64,000 bases of DNA from NCBI RefSeq assembly GCF_000026945.1, contig NC_012866.1, positions 186,001-250,000 of the forward strand, given 5' to 3'. Positions within the stretch are counted from its first letter, which is position 1; every line of letters begins with the position of its first letter. The notes beneath the pieces were generated by a model, which had not been told where the DNA came from, did no database searches, and saw only the letters and a list, made by a program, of their open reading frames with translations. Both the position numbers and the translations under genes were made by a program. This document shows, piece by piece, positions 32,532 to 43,033 of this stretch. Origin of the DNA: Candida dubliniensis CD36. Taxonomy: Eukaryota > Ascomycota > Pichiomycetes > Serinales > Debaryomycetaceae.

Positions 32532-34592
32532 ATGAAATTTCTATTACCAACATTTATCATATTCATTTACACTTTATTGGTTTCTGCCTTGCCAACAAAA
32601 GAAGGATCAGATCCTAAAGCAGCCAAAAAATACTTGGTTTCTGATTTACCTGGATTACATGATAATATAACTCCTGATGATTCCATACCTTTAATGTTTG
32701 CTGGACAACTAGAAATATATCCTGAATCCAACACTCATTATTTTTTTTGGAAATTTAGTGATCTGAACCAAGAAACAATTACTAATAGAACTATATTTTG
32801 GCTTAATGGTGGGCCAGGTTGTTCGTCTATGGATGGAGCATTATTGGAAACTGGACCTTTCAGAATAAATTCACAACAACAAGTCATTAGTAATAATGGA
32901 TCATGGCATAAACTGGGTGATATTATCTATGTTGATCAACCTGCTGGTACTGGATTCAGTTATTCTGATACCTATATCACTGATTTGGATCAAGTGGCTA
33001 ATTATTTTTTAAAATTTATGGAAGCCTATTATGAATTATTCCCTCAAGAAATAAACAATGAAATTTATTTTGCTGGTGAAAGTTATGCTGGTCAATATAT
33101 TCCTTATATTGCTAATGCTATATTACAAAGAAATAAAAAATTACATGAAGGTGAACAAAAATATGATTTACGTGGAGTTTTAATTGGTAATGGTTGGGTT
33201 TCTCCTAATGAACAAAGTTTATCTTATTTACCATTTTTCAAAGATCATGGATTAATTGATATTCATCATCCTAAATGGGCCACATTATTAGCTAAACATG
33301 AACAATGTCAAAAAATCGTTAATAAAATAGATTCTACATTTGATGATGGTACAGTTCATTATTATGAAGTCAGTTCTTCTACTTGTGAAGCTATTTTGAC
33401 TGATTTATTGGAATACACTCAAGATACAGCTAATGACAAGAACCAACAATGTATTAACATGTATGATTATACATTACGTGATTCTTATCCTTCATGTGGT
33501 ATGAATTGGCCTAATGAATTGGTAAATGTGGGACCATTTCTAAGACAAGAAAAAGTTATGCATCAATTGAATTTAATCAATTTAAAAAAATGGAATGAAT
33601 GTAATGGTAAAGTTGGTCGTACATTTCAAGCAAGACATTCTATTCCTTCAGTACATCTTTTACCTGAATTGGCCAAAGAAATCCCCGTTATGTTATTTAA
33701 TGGTGCTAATGATATTATTTGTAATTCTCAAGGTGTTTTGTCATACTTGCAAAAATTACAATGGAATGGTGAAACTGGATTTATCAATAAAGATAATCAA
33801 ATAAGTTGGGTTTATGATAATAAAGAAGTTGGTTATATGTTATGGGAAAGAAATATTTCATTTATCAATATTTATAATTCATCACATATGGTACCATATG
33901 ATTTACCCGATGTGTCAAGAGCATTAATTGATTTAATAACAGGTGAATATGATGAAAAAGACGTTGACGGTAAGAAATCATTTGTCACGTATCCATTAGG
34001 ATCTAGAAAAGAAAATGATGAATCTAAGAATCCTGTTGAAAGTCCTTCACAAACTATAGATCCAATAATATCATCATCATCATCATCGGTTGAGTCTTCC
34101 TTATCTAGCAGTTCAGCATCTGCTACTGATTCTGATAGCACCAGTAGTAAATTTACGAGATTAATCCAATTAGCAGTAATTCTTGTGATATTCTGGGGGG
34201 TTTATGTGCTTTATGCATCTTATAAATCAAGACCATCATCAATAATCAAAAAACCTACAAATAATACCAGTAATATCACTCGTTCATCAACTGGTAAGAA
34301 AAAGAATGTCCAATGGGCCGATCAATTGAATCAATTTGAAGATGATGAAAGAAATCAAGAATCCAATCAAGGAATCATTGCTAAAGCAATTGGTAAAATC
34401 ACTGGATCAAAAGATACAAGAGGTAGATATGCTCCTGTTCACCGAGAAAATGATAATGAATACATAGATGATATTGAGTTGGGTGAAGGTATAAGTGACC
34501 CCAATGTGGATGAGTTTATAATTGGAAGTGATGATGATGATGAAGAAGAACAACCACGTTCAGATCCTGCTACACATAAGTCAGTGAGTTAG
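32532..34592 (+). CDS. KEX1: Kex1-type serine carboxypeptidase (pheromone/preprotein processing)
   Basis: A 686-residue Golgi protease that removes C-terminal Lys/Arg from peptides cut by Kex2. Signal peptide about 1-20. S10 family motifs: WLNGGPGCSS near 91-100, catalytic Ser184 in GESYAGQ, Asp394 in GANDIICN and His452 in SSHMVPY. A Ser-rich stalk follows, then one membrane helix (about 544-564) and an acidic cytosolic tail ending in Asp/Glu runs, as in yeast Kex1 (about 729 residues). Several N-glycosylation sites are visible. Residue 128 is a CTG codon in the WHK-GD segment; in a CUG-clade yeast it would be serine. The start is the first ATG and gives a good signal peptide. Confidence 0.95.
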   Translation: MKFLLPTFIIFIYTLLVSALPTKEGSDPKAAKKYLVSDLPGLHDNITPDDSIPLMFAGQLEIYPESNTHYFFWKFSDLNQETITNRTIFWLNGGPGCSSMDGALLETGPFRINSQQQVISNNGSWHKLGDIIYVDQPAGTGFSYSDTYITDLDQVANYFLKFMEAYYELFPQEINNEIYFAGESYAGQYIPYIANAILQRNKKLHEGEQKYDLRGVLIGNGWVSPNEQSLSYLPFFKDHGLIDIHHPKWATLLAKHEQCQKIVNKIDSTFDDGTVHYYEVSSSTCEAILTDLLEYTQDTANDKNQQCINMYDYTLRDSYPSCGMNWPNELVNVGPFLRQEKVMHQLNLINLKKWNECNGKVGRTFQARHSIPSVHLLPELAKEIPVMLFNGANDIICNSQGVLSYLQKLQWNGETGFINKDNQISWVYDNKEVGYMLWERNISFINIYNSSHMVPYDLPDVSRALIDLITGEYDEKDVDGKKSFVTYPLGSRKENDESKNPVESPSQTIDPIISSSSSSVESSLSSSSASATDSDSTSSKFTRLIQLAVILVIFWGVYVLYASYKSRPSSIIKKPTNNTSNITRSSTGKKKNVQWADQLNQFEDDERNQESNQGIIAKAIGKITGSKDTRGRYAPVHRENDNEYIDDIELGEGISDPNVDEFIIGSDDDDEEEQPRSDPATHKSVS

Positions 34593-34876
34593 GATTTCTG
34601 GTTAAGTAAGGAGATTAGATATCTTGTAGATTTTTATAACAAATAATAGTTTGATTTGTTTTTCACATTAAGAATAGATTTGTTGAACCGTTCTTTTAGT
34701 CACTCATTAAAGTTATTCTTCTATAGTTGTTGATGTGTTTAATATTTTGTAGGTCGTGCGAACAAAACAAAACTACCAACACCACTGGCAGCGAATAAGG
34801 AAAAAAAACTGAAAAATATCCCATCAACAAATCAGATACTACTACTACTACTATAAGGAATCGAGGGCTTTCAAAC

Positions 34877-35695
34877 ATGTTCAAACAATCCATACGTAGT
34901 CTAGCTACCAAGTCTCCAATTTCAAGTGCTACTGCCACTTCTTCTACCACCACCACTGCTTCATTGAATTTTTCAAAACCACCATCTTATACATTAGCTC
35001 AATTACGAGAATTTCCAAGTTTAGAACCAAAAACATTTATTCCTTTACCAACGAATTTTTTCAATACAGAAAAACCTATTCGTAGAGATATATTATGGAG
35101 TTGTGTTACTTATGAAGCTGATAAAGCTAGAGTAGGATCAAATTATGTCATATTAAAATCGGATTCACCTTATTCTAATCGTAAATTACGTCCTCAAAAA
35201 GGTTCTGGACGAGCTCGTTTAGGTGATGCTAATTCTCCTCATATGGATAATGAAATTAAAGCTCATGCTATAAAGGGACCTCATGATTGGAGTACTGATT
35301 TACCAAGTAAAATATATTCACGTGGTATTCAAAATGCTTTCACAATGCATTATAAACAAGGTAATTTAAATATTGTTGAAAATGAATTAAATTTCCAATA
35401 TGGTTATGATATTATAACTCAACTGTTTGTTTCAATACATAATTTGAATAAATTGAATTTATTATTTATAACTAATGAACCAAGAGATAATTTAATGGAA
35501 AGTATTAAACAATTTTATATTAATGATAAAGAATTTAATTCATTGAATAAAAAAGAAAAACCAAAATATTTACAGAAATTAAAAGGTAAAGTATTGACAA
35601 AAGAAGATGTTGAAGTTAGAGATATATTAAGAGCTCATAGAGTATTCATTGAATCTTCAGCTTTACAATGGTTTATCACCAAACATTCGGTTTAA
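34877..35695 (+). CDS. YML6: Mitochondrial large-subunit ribosomal protein uL4m
   Basis: A 272-residue protein of the L4/uL4 family. An N-terminal, Ser/Thr- and Arg-containing, acid-poor segment (about 1-32) is a likely mitochondrial targeting sequence. The L4 core follows with RRDILWSCVTYEADKARVGSNYV, split here as RRDILWSCVTYEA and DKARVGSNYV, then RPQKGSGRARLGDANSPH, the conserved tRNA-exit loop motif. C-terminal LxxK/D pattern is usual for the family. It lies 284 bases after KEX1 on the same strand and is about the size of yeast Yml6 (about 286). Confidence 0.92.
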   Translation: MFKQSIRSLATKSPISSATATSSTTTTASLNFSKPPSYTLAQLREFPSLEPKTFIPLPTNFFNTEKPIRRDILWSCVTYEADKARVGSNYVILKSDSPYSNRKLRPQKGSGRARLGDANSPHMDNEIKAHAIKGPHDWSTDLPSKIYSRGIQNAFTMHYKQGNLNIVENELNFQYGYDIITQLFVSIHNLNKLNLLFITNEPRDNLMESIKQFYINDKEFNSLNKKEKPKYLQKLKGKVLTKEDVEVRDILRAHRVFIESSALQWFITKHSV

Positions 35696-36217
35696 ATGCA
35701 AGGGGTGAGCAGGCTACGTAATGTTTATGTCATTAGATAATTCGTTAATAACATGTATATAGATTTTAATGAATATATTCACTAAGGGAAAGCCAGCTTT
35801 ATCTCTTATCACTACAAACTTGGTTTGAATATTGGAGAAAGGGGGTTATAATCAAGATTTGATTTATAATTAAATTTATGTCACGTGAATTGTATTAGGG
35901 CTCTTAGGGCTTTTATATACAGGTTTGGTGCGGTTTTTATATGGCGATAAAAATAAAGTATGCGCGCAATGATTACCTTGAAAGACTATTCTTTTTTGTA
36001 TGGTTATTACTGCCTAACATATACAATCGATTTTGTTTAGTGAGAAAAAAAAATTATTGTGTACAGTCGCACGCCCACAACCACATAGTTAATTCTCAAT
36101 CTCTTTCTCTCTCTCTCTCTTTCTTTCTTTTTTCTTAGAGGAAAAGAAAAAAAAAATTTATTCATTTGTTGAAAATTTTTGAATAATAGTTCAGTTTAAC
36201 AACACCAGTAATCAAAC
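35696..36217. other. RPS18 promoter region
   Basis: About 520 bases. Contains a CACGTG and two TTAGGG sites at 35882-35909 (listed separately), a CT-repeat near 36101-36130, a poly-A tract and TGAAAATTTTT (36170-36180), which equals the rRNA-processing-element consensus but lies only 38 bases before the ATG, perhaps inside the leader. Confidence 0.6.
35882..35909 (+). promoter_or_regulatory. Cbf1 (CACGTG) and paired Tbf1 (TTAGGG) sites for RPS18
   Basis: CACGTG at 35882-35887, then TTAGGG at 35895-35900 and 35904-35909, about 310 bases before the RPS18 ATG. In Candida, ribosomal protein genes are known to be controlled by Tbf1 with Cbf1 in place of the Rap1 system of S. cerevisiae, so this is a good match. 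Confidence 0.7.
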
Positions 36218-37071
36218 ATGCCATTAGTTGTCCAAGAACAAGGTTCATTCCAACACATTTTACGGTATGTGAGTGTATCATAGGATTATTTGAATGAATA
36301 TAGAGGAGGAAGAAAACGATTCAACAACTGTTTGTGGTGAGGGGAGGGATTATTAGAAATTGAATGCAATGAAAAACTTTTTCAAAGATATGATATCGGA
36401 CAAAATTCAATTATTATCAACAAATATAAAGAAAATTAATGATTTGATATTATTTTGGAAAGACTTTGGATGGATATGCCAACCATACTACTATTTGCAT
36501 TGGAACTAAATAATCAACGAGTTATCAGGAATCATCAAATTATTACTATTGAATTTTAATACCCCCTCCAAATGCTTTTATCATCACCCTATCTAATAAT
36601 CATTTAAATATGAGTACTTTTTTTTTTTTCAGGTTTAATGTAATTTGATTTACTAACATTATAAATTATTATTATTATAGTTTGTTAAACACCAACATTG
36701 ATGGTAGAATCAAGATCATGTACGCCTTGACCAAGATCAGAGGTGTCGGTAGAAGATATGCCAACTTGGTTTGTAAAAAAGCCGATGTTGAATTAACCAA
36801 AAGAGCTGGTGAATTGACCCAAGAAGAATTGGAAAGAATTGTCACCATTATGCAAAACCCAACCAATTATAAAATCCCAGCTTGGTTCTTGAATAGACAA
36901 AAAGATCAAGTTGATGGTAAAGATTACCATGTTTTAGCTAACAATTTGGAATCTAAATTGAGAGATGATTTGGAAAGATTGAAGAAAATTAGATCTCACA
37001 GAGGTATTAGACACTTCTGGGGATTAAAAGTTAGAGGTCAACATACTAAAACTACTTCTCGTGGTCGTTAA
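36218..37071 (+). CDS. RPS18: 40S ribosomal protein uS13 (Rps18), spliced
   Basis: A 145-residue protein made from exon 1 (36218-36264) and exon 2 (36681-37071), joined by a 416-base intron. The first exon codes [15 protein letters not shown] plus two bases of Arg16. The intron begins GTATGTGAG, has a perfect TACTAAC branch point (36651-36657) and ends TTATAG. Removing it gives a sequence nearly identical to yeast Rps18 throughout, including [20 protein letters not shown], split as [10 protein letters not shown] and [10 protein letters not shown], and the C-terminal [11 protein letters not shown]. uS13 sits in the head of the 40S subunit and contacts the P-site tRNA and uL5. Without the intron the frame would lack its N-terminal 15 residues. 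Codon bias is extreme, as expected. Confidence 0.96.
36265..36680 (+). other. RPS18 intron
   Basis: GTATGT 5' splice site, TACTAAC branch point at 36651, and TAG at 36678-36680. A pyrimidine tract ending in TTTCAG at about 36628-36632 lies before the branch point and would give a frame-disrupting product, so it is probably not used. No C/D or H/ACA snoRNA signature was found inside. Confidence 0.9.
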
Positions 37072-37403
37072 ATTTAATTTAATTTAATTCAATTTTTTTC
37101 ATTTATAAATGTCAAATGTTAGGTTAAGTTATAATGAAAAAACAAAACGAAAAAAAAGAAAAGAATAATTGTATAGTTTAATAGTGTGAAAATATATCAT
37201 ACATCATTACATAATTTATCTAAATTATAGAGCTATTTCTTGTTATTAATGTAACACTTTTGGTGTAAAAGCTATCAGTAAGATTTGGCAATCCTAATTT
37301 CCAAAAGGTTGCATATATACTTGACTGTGGAAATGAGAGTCCTTCTTATTAGACACAGTAGTTGGGTTTCGGTCATTGTCTAGATTACATGTTGAAAAAT
37401 ATT

Positions 37404-37628
37404 TCAACCTATCAGAGCCACTCGCAACGTAATTACTAACAACATTCTATATATAATTATTATCACTCTAGTTTTCTCAATTATCAGGCTATCACTACGG
37501 TGAGTATAAAAATTAACCAATCTATAGATATTGTATGGGTAAAATAAACTGAGTGCTACCAGGATGCTAAGAATGGTTATCAGTTGCCAGTAGTTCATCA
37601 TTATCTCTTTATTCAACTCAGAACACAT
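37404..37628 (-). CDS. Small hypothetical membrane protein (doubtful)
   Basis: 74 codons from the ATG at 37628 (MCSELNKEIMMNYW...), with a membrane helix about residues 16-32 and a second hydrophobic stretch near 55-70. An Mcm1-like box lies about 120 bases upstream, the right position for a promoter. No homologue is recognised and the length is near chance, so this may not be a gene. Confidence 0.25.
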   Translation of the reverse strand: MCSELNKEIMMNYWQLITILSILVALSLFYPYNIYRLVNFYTHRSDSLIIEKTRVIIIIYRMLLVITLRVALIG

Positions 37629-37750
37629 CACAAAAGGAATTGATATCAATTTATCTCAAACGGGATTCTTTAAAGGAAACTCATATACTAAATAAAGATG
37701 GAAAGATTGTGTAACAATTGAGAACTTTAAAATACCGTATACTTTAATAA

Positions 37751-37768
37751 TTAACCCGAATTGGGTAA
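37751..37768. promoter_or_regulatory. Near-perfect Mcm1 box
   Basis: TTAACCCGAATTGGGTAA reads in reverse complement as TTACCCAATTCGGGTTAA, matching the Mcm1 consensus TTWCCCNWWWNGGGWAA at all but one position and nearly palindromic. It lies between the 3' ends of RPS18 and YOX1, so it has no annotated target except the doubtful ORF at 37404-37628. Confidence 0.55.
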
Positions 37769-38326
37769 TTTAATGAAACTGAAAAAAGAAAAAAAGTAAA
37801 GGGTTGTTGTTGGTAGAAAGGAGAGGCAGACACAATATAAATTATCATTATTTAATGATAACTAAAATGTAATCTTTCAAGTATTGTTTGAAAGGGTTAA
37901 ATGATTAGAAACAATAATTACATCAACAGTTGAACAAAGTAAAGCGTTTCATTAATTAAGTATATGATGTATTGTTTGACATGCAAGTTATTTAACTGAC
38001 CCTCAAAGTGGTAAAGGTGGTGGTGGTGAGTGTCATCTTGAGTATCGTCTAATTTAAAACTTACGCTACAATCAAAAGTAATGATTCTTCTATTGTGTTT
38101 CTTTTTTTTTTTTTTTGTTCTGCCAATAACCTGCCATTCTAAACAAGGATATCAAATTACTGGCGTATTCGTCGACATTACAACACAACAAATCTCCAAA
38201 CCATCATCATCATCATCAACCCTTTCAATTTAATCAAAAAAGGGAAATCAAATTGTGTCACAGAAATGCGAAAAAAAAAAAAAAACAAGAGAATTAATAA
38301 ATTAGGAATGTAATTTTGTACTTCAA

Positions 38327-38575
38327 TTAATAATTAACTGTTTTCTTTTTTTTAAAAAAAAAACCCGACTCCTTTGTAATAATTCTTCTAATTTTGGAAA
38401 GGAGGTTGATTGTTTCTCGTCTATTTGCTTTCCCTTGGTATTTCTTTATTACACCTTCTTTGTTTAACATGCGATTACAAGGATATGTCTTAGTATTATT
38501 TAACATGTTTGTTTGACACGAAACTAAAATCATCAATAGTTGCACAAAAAAGAGAATCACGCACACCAGGAGCAT
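38327..38575 (-). CDS. Small hypothetical secreted-type peptide (doubtful)
   Basis: 82 codons from the ATG at 38575. The first ~20 residues (MLLVCVILFFVQLLMILVSC) form a convincing signal peptide or anchor. The rest is basic, with a CNRM segment and a dibasic KANRRET site of the Kex2 type. It ends in a poly-Lys/Phe run from homopolymers, which weakens the case. It resembles no known protein and may be spurious. Confidence 0.28.
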   Translation of the reverse strand: MLLVCVILFFVQLLMILVSCQTNMLNNTKTYPCNRMLNKEGVIKKYQGKANRRETINLLSKIRRIITKESGFFFKKKKTVNY

Positions 38576-38978
38576 TTTTGAGGTGGTGATTTCATACTGA
38601 ACAAACCTCAAGGAGACTGTTCAACAACATTGATTGTATTAAGCAATACTTGAACAAGTTTAAGAAGTAATGATGGGTTGGTATTGAAATGATTAAAGCT
38701 TTTATTATTGTTGAAAATACAAATCTTGTGGAAGGAGTTTAGTTGTAAATCGTTTCGCAACCAATAATAAACTGTTGGCATTTTTTTACAGGGATTTAAG
38801 AACCAAATTTTATAGAAAAACCACCGTAATCATTTCTAACACTTAGACTATGCTCTAGACTTTCATTAAAAATACTATAAAACAAGACCTTTAAATTAAT
38901 ACTCATCATGATAATGTGCGATTCGTAATATTAATAGATACATATGTATATATATATATAATTTATTGTACAAAACAT

Positions 38979-39977
38979 TTATTGTAAATTGGTGATATCA
39001 CCTAAAGCTTTGCATTCTTGTAGTTTACGAGTGACTTTACTCTTACTTGGCATAAATTTAAATTTCATAGAAGTATAGGAATTGGTGATCGGGAGTGGTG
39101 ACATGTTAACAGGTTTTGGTAATGGTGTTGATTGACCTTGAATTGGTAGTTGTATAGGTTGTACTTGTACTGGTGGTGGTGGAGGCAAAGTTGATATCTG
39201 TTCTGGTTGATGTTGTTGAAATGGAGGATAACTTGGTGTTGGTGGTAACACCGTGATTTCCTTTTCCAGATTCAGTTGTTTTCTAATTGATTGTCTTTTA
39301 TTTTGAAACCATATTTGTACTGCCTTTTCAGTCATAGAAACTTTTTTAGCAATTTGAATTCTTCTTGATTTATTTGGAGTTGTCCCTAAAGCAAATTCTT
39401 GATTTAATATATTTAATTCATGAGGAGAAGTTCTTCTTCTTTTACGTCTTGCTAATGGAGCATTATCAATAGAAGGTTCTTGCAGTGGGAAAGTAGCTAG
39501 TGAATGTGAAATAAATGCATAAGCTTTGTTATCAGTAGGAGTAGATGCAGGTGAAGAAAGTGATGGAGATGAAGAAGTTGTGGAAACAATTGATGAACTA
39601 GAAGATGTCTTTAATTTTCTTTCTTCTAGTATACTAGTATCCATAATTGACGAATCATCAAGCACGGAGAAACTTCTTTTATTGGAACTAGCTATCAGTG
39701 AAGTAGCGGAAGTAGCTGATTCTGGAGTTGGAATATAACTATTGTAAGCCATTGATGGACTTTGGTAAGCAACTGAAGTATTTATTGATGGCAAAGGTGG
39801 TGCCTTGTATGGGGTGCTAGTAGTCAATGGATGATCTCTGTAGTGACTACTTGGAGCAGTTGGTAAAATAGAAGATAAAGGTGGTAAACTTAGTTTTGAA
39901 CCATTGTTGGAATTGGTTAATGGAGTGATTGGTGGTAAGATTGATCTTTTAGTTGGTGTTTGTTGTAAATGCATCAT
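38979..39977 (-). CDS. YOX1: Homeodomain transcriptional repressor Yox1/Yhp1-type
   Basis: A 332-residue protein when started at the first in-frame ATG (39977; a second ATG is adjacent). The homeodomain is about residues 176-235, with an arginine-rich arm (ARRKRRRTS) and helix 3 containing WFQNKRQSIRK, Trp223 being the invariant helix-3 tryptophan. The rest is Ser/Pro/Thr-rich with many SP/TP sites for proline-directed kinases. In S. cerevisiae, Yox1 and Yhp1 bind next to Mcm1 at early-cell-cycle boxes and repress M/G1 genes. Having MCM1 in the same window makes this circuit a local theme. CGCG-type G1/S motifs lie upstream. Confidence 0.9.
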   Translation of the reverse strand: MMHLQQTPTKRSILPPITPLTNSNNGSKLSLPPLSSILPTAPSSHYRDHPLTTSTPYKAPPLPSINTSVAYQSPSMAYNSYIPTPESATSATSLIASSNKRSFSVLDDSSIMDTSILEERKLKTSSSSSIVSTTSSSPSLSSPASTPTDNKAYAFISHSLATFPLQEPSIDNAPLARRKRRRTSPHELNILNQEFALGTTPNKSRRIQIAKKVSMTEKAVQIWFQNKRQSIRKQLNLEKEITVLPPTPSYPPFQQHQPEQISTLPPPPPVQVQPIQLPIQGQSTPLPKPVNMSPLPITNSYTSMKFKFMPSKSKVTRKLQECKALGDITNLQ

Positions 39978-40589
39978 TGTTGGAAAAAAAGATAGTGTGG
40001 AATGGGGGTAATTAAAACGAAAGAAAAGTAATAACAAAGTTACAAGAGACAAATGTTGTTTTGCAAAATAAAATAAATTAAGAATTAAAAAAAAAATAAA
40101 AAAACAAACAAAGTTGGAAATACCTTTGGTTATATTTATATTACAAATTTATTTGCTTTGAGTTCAAAATGTCAAAATTTCAATCTGAACAACTAATAAA
40201 CATGAAAAGTGAAAAAAAAAAAGGAGAAGGAGAAGGAGAAGGGGGAGAGAGAATCAATGCAAGTAACACAAAAATTAAACACAACTGGTACTCCCATGTA
40301 TGGTGGTAATGAAATGAAGTGAAATGAATACGGTAAATTCAAATAGAGTTTGCAATTAGGAGGAGAGAAATATTAATTTAACAATTAGGAACAAAAAGAA
40401 ATAGAAGTAGAAGAAGAAGAAGAAATTTTTTTGTTGTTTATTTTTTGCATTTCACAACAATTATTATTATGCATGAAATAATTATGCATAAACTAATTTG
40501 GTATAAATTGAATTTGGTGATATATATATTAAAGTAGGATTTGTTTTGTTTATTATTATCCTAATTGGTAAATAAATTAAACAAAATTA

Positions 40590-40596
40590 TTCGCGT
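40590..40596 (-). promoter_or_regulatory. MCB/SCB-like G1/S motif upstream of YOX1
   Basis: TTCGCGT reads ACGCGAA on the minus strand, the hybrid MCB/SCB core. It lies about 610 bases upstream of the YOX1 ATG. A second CGCG cluster (ACGCGCGAC) lies at 40743-40751. YOX1 is a G1/S-regulated gene in yeast. Confidence 0.4.
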
Positions 40597-40742
40597 CTCA
40601 AAAGATTTTCTTTCTTTTTCTTTTTTTTCTCCTTGTCTAATATGCAAGTCCAATATTTACAATCTACTACTAAACCCACCCACTCGCAGGTCCAGTAACC
40701 ACTCATCACCACCACCACCGCTACCACCACCAATACCATCAA

Positions 40743-40751
40743 ACGCGCGAC
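40743..40751 (-). promoter_or_regulatory. Second CGCG cluster upstream of YOX1
   Basis: ACGCGCGAC, with two overlapping CGCG cores in AT-rich DNA. It is about 770 bases upstream of the YOX1 start and may act with the 40590 site. Confidence 0.35.
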
Positions 40752-43033
40752 ACCACCACCACAAACCACTATCACTTCTACAACCGTGCCACCAACCATT
40801 AATTAAATTTTTTTGCAGTTACAAAATAGAAATCAACTAAAAACAATAAAGAATCTAATACGTTATTTTTTAATTTAATTTCACATTCACATTCACAAAT
40901 CCAAATTTCGTTTACCTAATTCAGTGATTAATTGTGCAATAGTTTATGGTGACAAAAAACACGAAAGACTTTCACTTTCTAAATGTTTTTAAGAGCAAAT
41001 ATTCAACCCAGTCAAGACTAGACTAATTAATCAAGTTGTTTGCTAATTGTTCTTACGTGTCAATTTGCCTATATGGTTAATATTATTAACTCAGGTTCAA
41101 ATATGCATATGTAAAGTTCTTTGGTGTTACTGCGTAGATGATCTGATTTAACTTTTAAGGTCCAGAATCTCTTTCTCTTCCACTTACCCATTTGAATTAG
41201 TTGTAGCTCAACTCATTATCAAAACAAAATTGTCCAAGATCAAGAAATTCTTTGAAGAAATAACATGAAAAAAAAAAAAAAAGAAAAGAAACACACAAAA
41301 GGTGATCCACTAATAATAACAATAAGAATTAACAATGACAATGGTTGGCTACCCATTGTTGTTGTGATAAATACCATTATAGTTATTATCTACTAGTAAT
41401 AACTATAGTCCATATGAGAAACGCCAATGAGATTTCTTCTTTTCTCTTGTTTTAGTGTAAGTTCATCAGATATCCTAATTAGGTATCTAATTTACTCGAT
41501 TAAGTAATTGTGCTTGGATGTTTCAAATCAGACTTTCAATTTCCGCTACCACCAAAATGTTTGGTTTTCTCCTTACATTACGCCAATCCAAATCGGACTG
41601 ACACAACAACTGACCAACCAACCAACTAACTAACTAAATCTATCTCCTACGATATTCTAACATATTCAGTCTCAGGATTAGATCAATGATATTATAACCT
41701 CCATGGGTGTTTAGTGTAAATCATTGAGATCTCTCTACTCTTAGAGTTTAATAATGTTTCATTTTGGCTCGTGAGCAAATTTGGAAAATTAATTTCTGAA
41801 ACAACCCATCCCGAGTAATCTTGCCTTTAAAACCTTATTCTCGTCAACTTCAACATTCTTGCAGTTAGGGGTAATCTCGCTACTATCAACCCAATAATAC
41901 AATGCATTCTCTTCGTTACTGCTTGATAACGTAATTGCTCCATTAGAATAACGAAAGGCATACTATACAATGTACTCTTCTGTCTATATGATCTGTTAAA
42001 ACTGAACTCGATGTCCTATTTTAAAAAGAACAGAACAATCATCGCACATCCACAGTTAGGTTTATGGTGCCAGATTTCTATTTTTACATCATAATACATT
42101 CTTTTTGGCGTTGTTGTTATTTTTTATATTTTGTGTTTAATTGTTTACATTTTGTCCTCGTTGAGGATTTCTTCGCTTTGCTTTTCTTTGAACCCGTCGC
42201 GCGAATATTATTCTTCTTGTTTAACTTTTTAAATCCAATTTTCAATCGTTGTACTAAATCATCTTCATCTTTACTTTGTGTTCACTATTGCACTGGTAGT
42301 AGTAGTAAATAAATCAGTTGCAACTCTTGCACTTAGCAAGATGATGATGGTGATGGTCTTATTGAGTCGATTAGCTTGAGATTACTATTCCTCTTGTTGT
42401 GGTAACAGCACTCCCTTCTTGGACACAGAAATATAATATATGGTAACAATTAGTATTCCACAACATATTAGTAGTAACGTAACGTAAGCCAATGCATTGG
42501 AGTGTAGTTTTTACTCCTGGTTGTCACGAGCCTCCCCCCTCCCCCTCTCCATGTTAATTGTTATTGTTGTTTGTAACTTAAAATCTTCCACATATCCAAC
42601 CTTACTATCAATTTTTAGGTGCGAAAGAGAAAAAAAAAAAGAAACTACTACCATTCTTTATAAAGTGACCATTTGCTACTAACAGCTACTGGCTTTCCTT
42701 TTCTTTGGACAACCCAAAATGACTCGAGCACGTGCTCTGAGCAATTAAAACTAAAGATCAAAAGTCGTGTATTTTGTACCCGTTTCAACATAATCCCATC
42801 GAAAGATTTTGTTGTGTATCTCAATTTTTTCTCTGCAACCTTCAACATTCGCTTTACAACAACAGTCTTCTATTACAAACCTTTGTTTAAACCAAATATT
42901 AACTTAGATTCAATAACAATTAGATCTTTTTTTTTTACGTTTTCATTTTCAATTCAATTACTAGATTTTTATTTTTATTTTTATTTTGTTTTTTTTTTTT
43001 TTTAATTTTTATACATTTATATATTCAACATAG

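Larger units (their letters stand above)
37072..38978. other. Convergent intergenic region, RPS18 to YOX1
   Basis: About 1.9 kb between the RPS18 (plus) and YOX1 (minus) 3' ends. Unusually for a convergent gap it holds a near-perfect Mcm1 box (37751-37768) and two small minus-strand frames (37404-37628 and 38327-38575) listed separately with low confidence. Poly-T, poly-A and CATCAT repeats also occur. Confidence 0.55.
39978..43033. other. Divergent intergenic region, YOX1 to PPN1
   Basis: About 3 kb, long for this genome. Near YOX1 there are G1/S-like CGCG motifs at 40590 and 40743. Poly-A, GAA, CAC/CCA repeats and several CACATTCACA-type repeats follow. A 42064-42312 ATG frame and a frame at 42673-43005 are hydrophobic and low in complexity and are rejected. 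The last 130 bases before PPN1 are poly-T/TTTTA leader. Confidence 0.55.

Noticed and set aside
42064..42312. 82-codon ATG frame between YOX1 and PPN1
   Set aside because: It is a Phe/Leu-rich frame from T-rich DNA with no conserved feature.
42673..43005. 110-codon frame upstream of PPN1
   Set aside because: Starts at a non-ATG codon and ends in Phe/Tyr encoded by the T-rich PPN1 leader.
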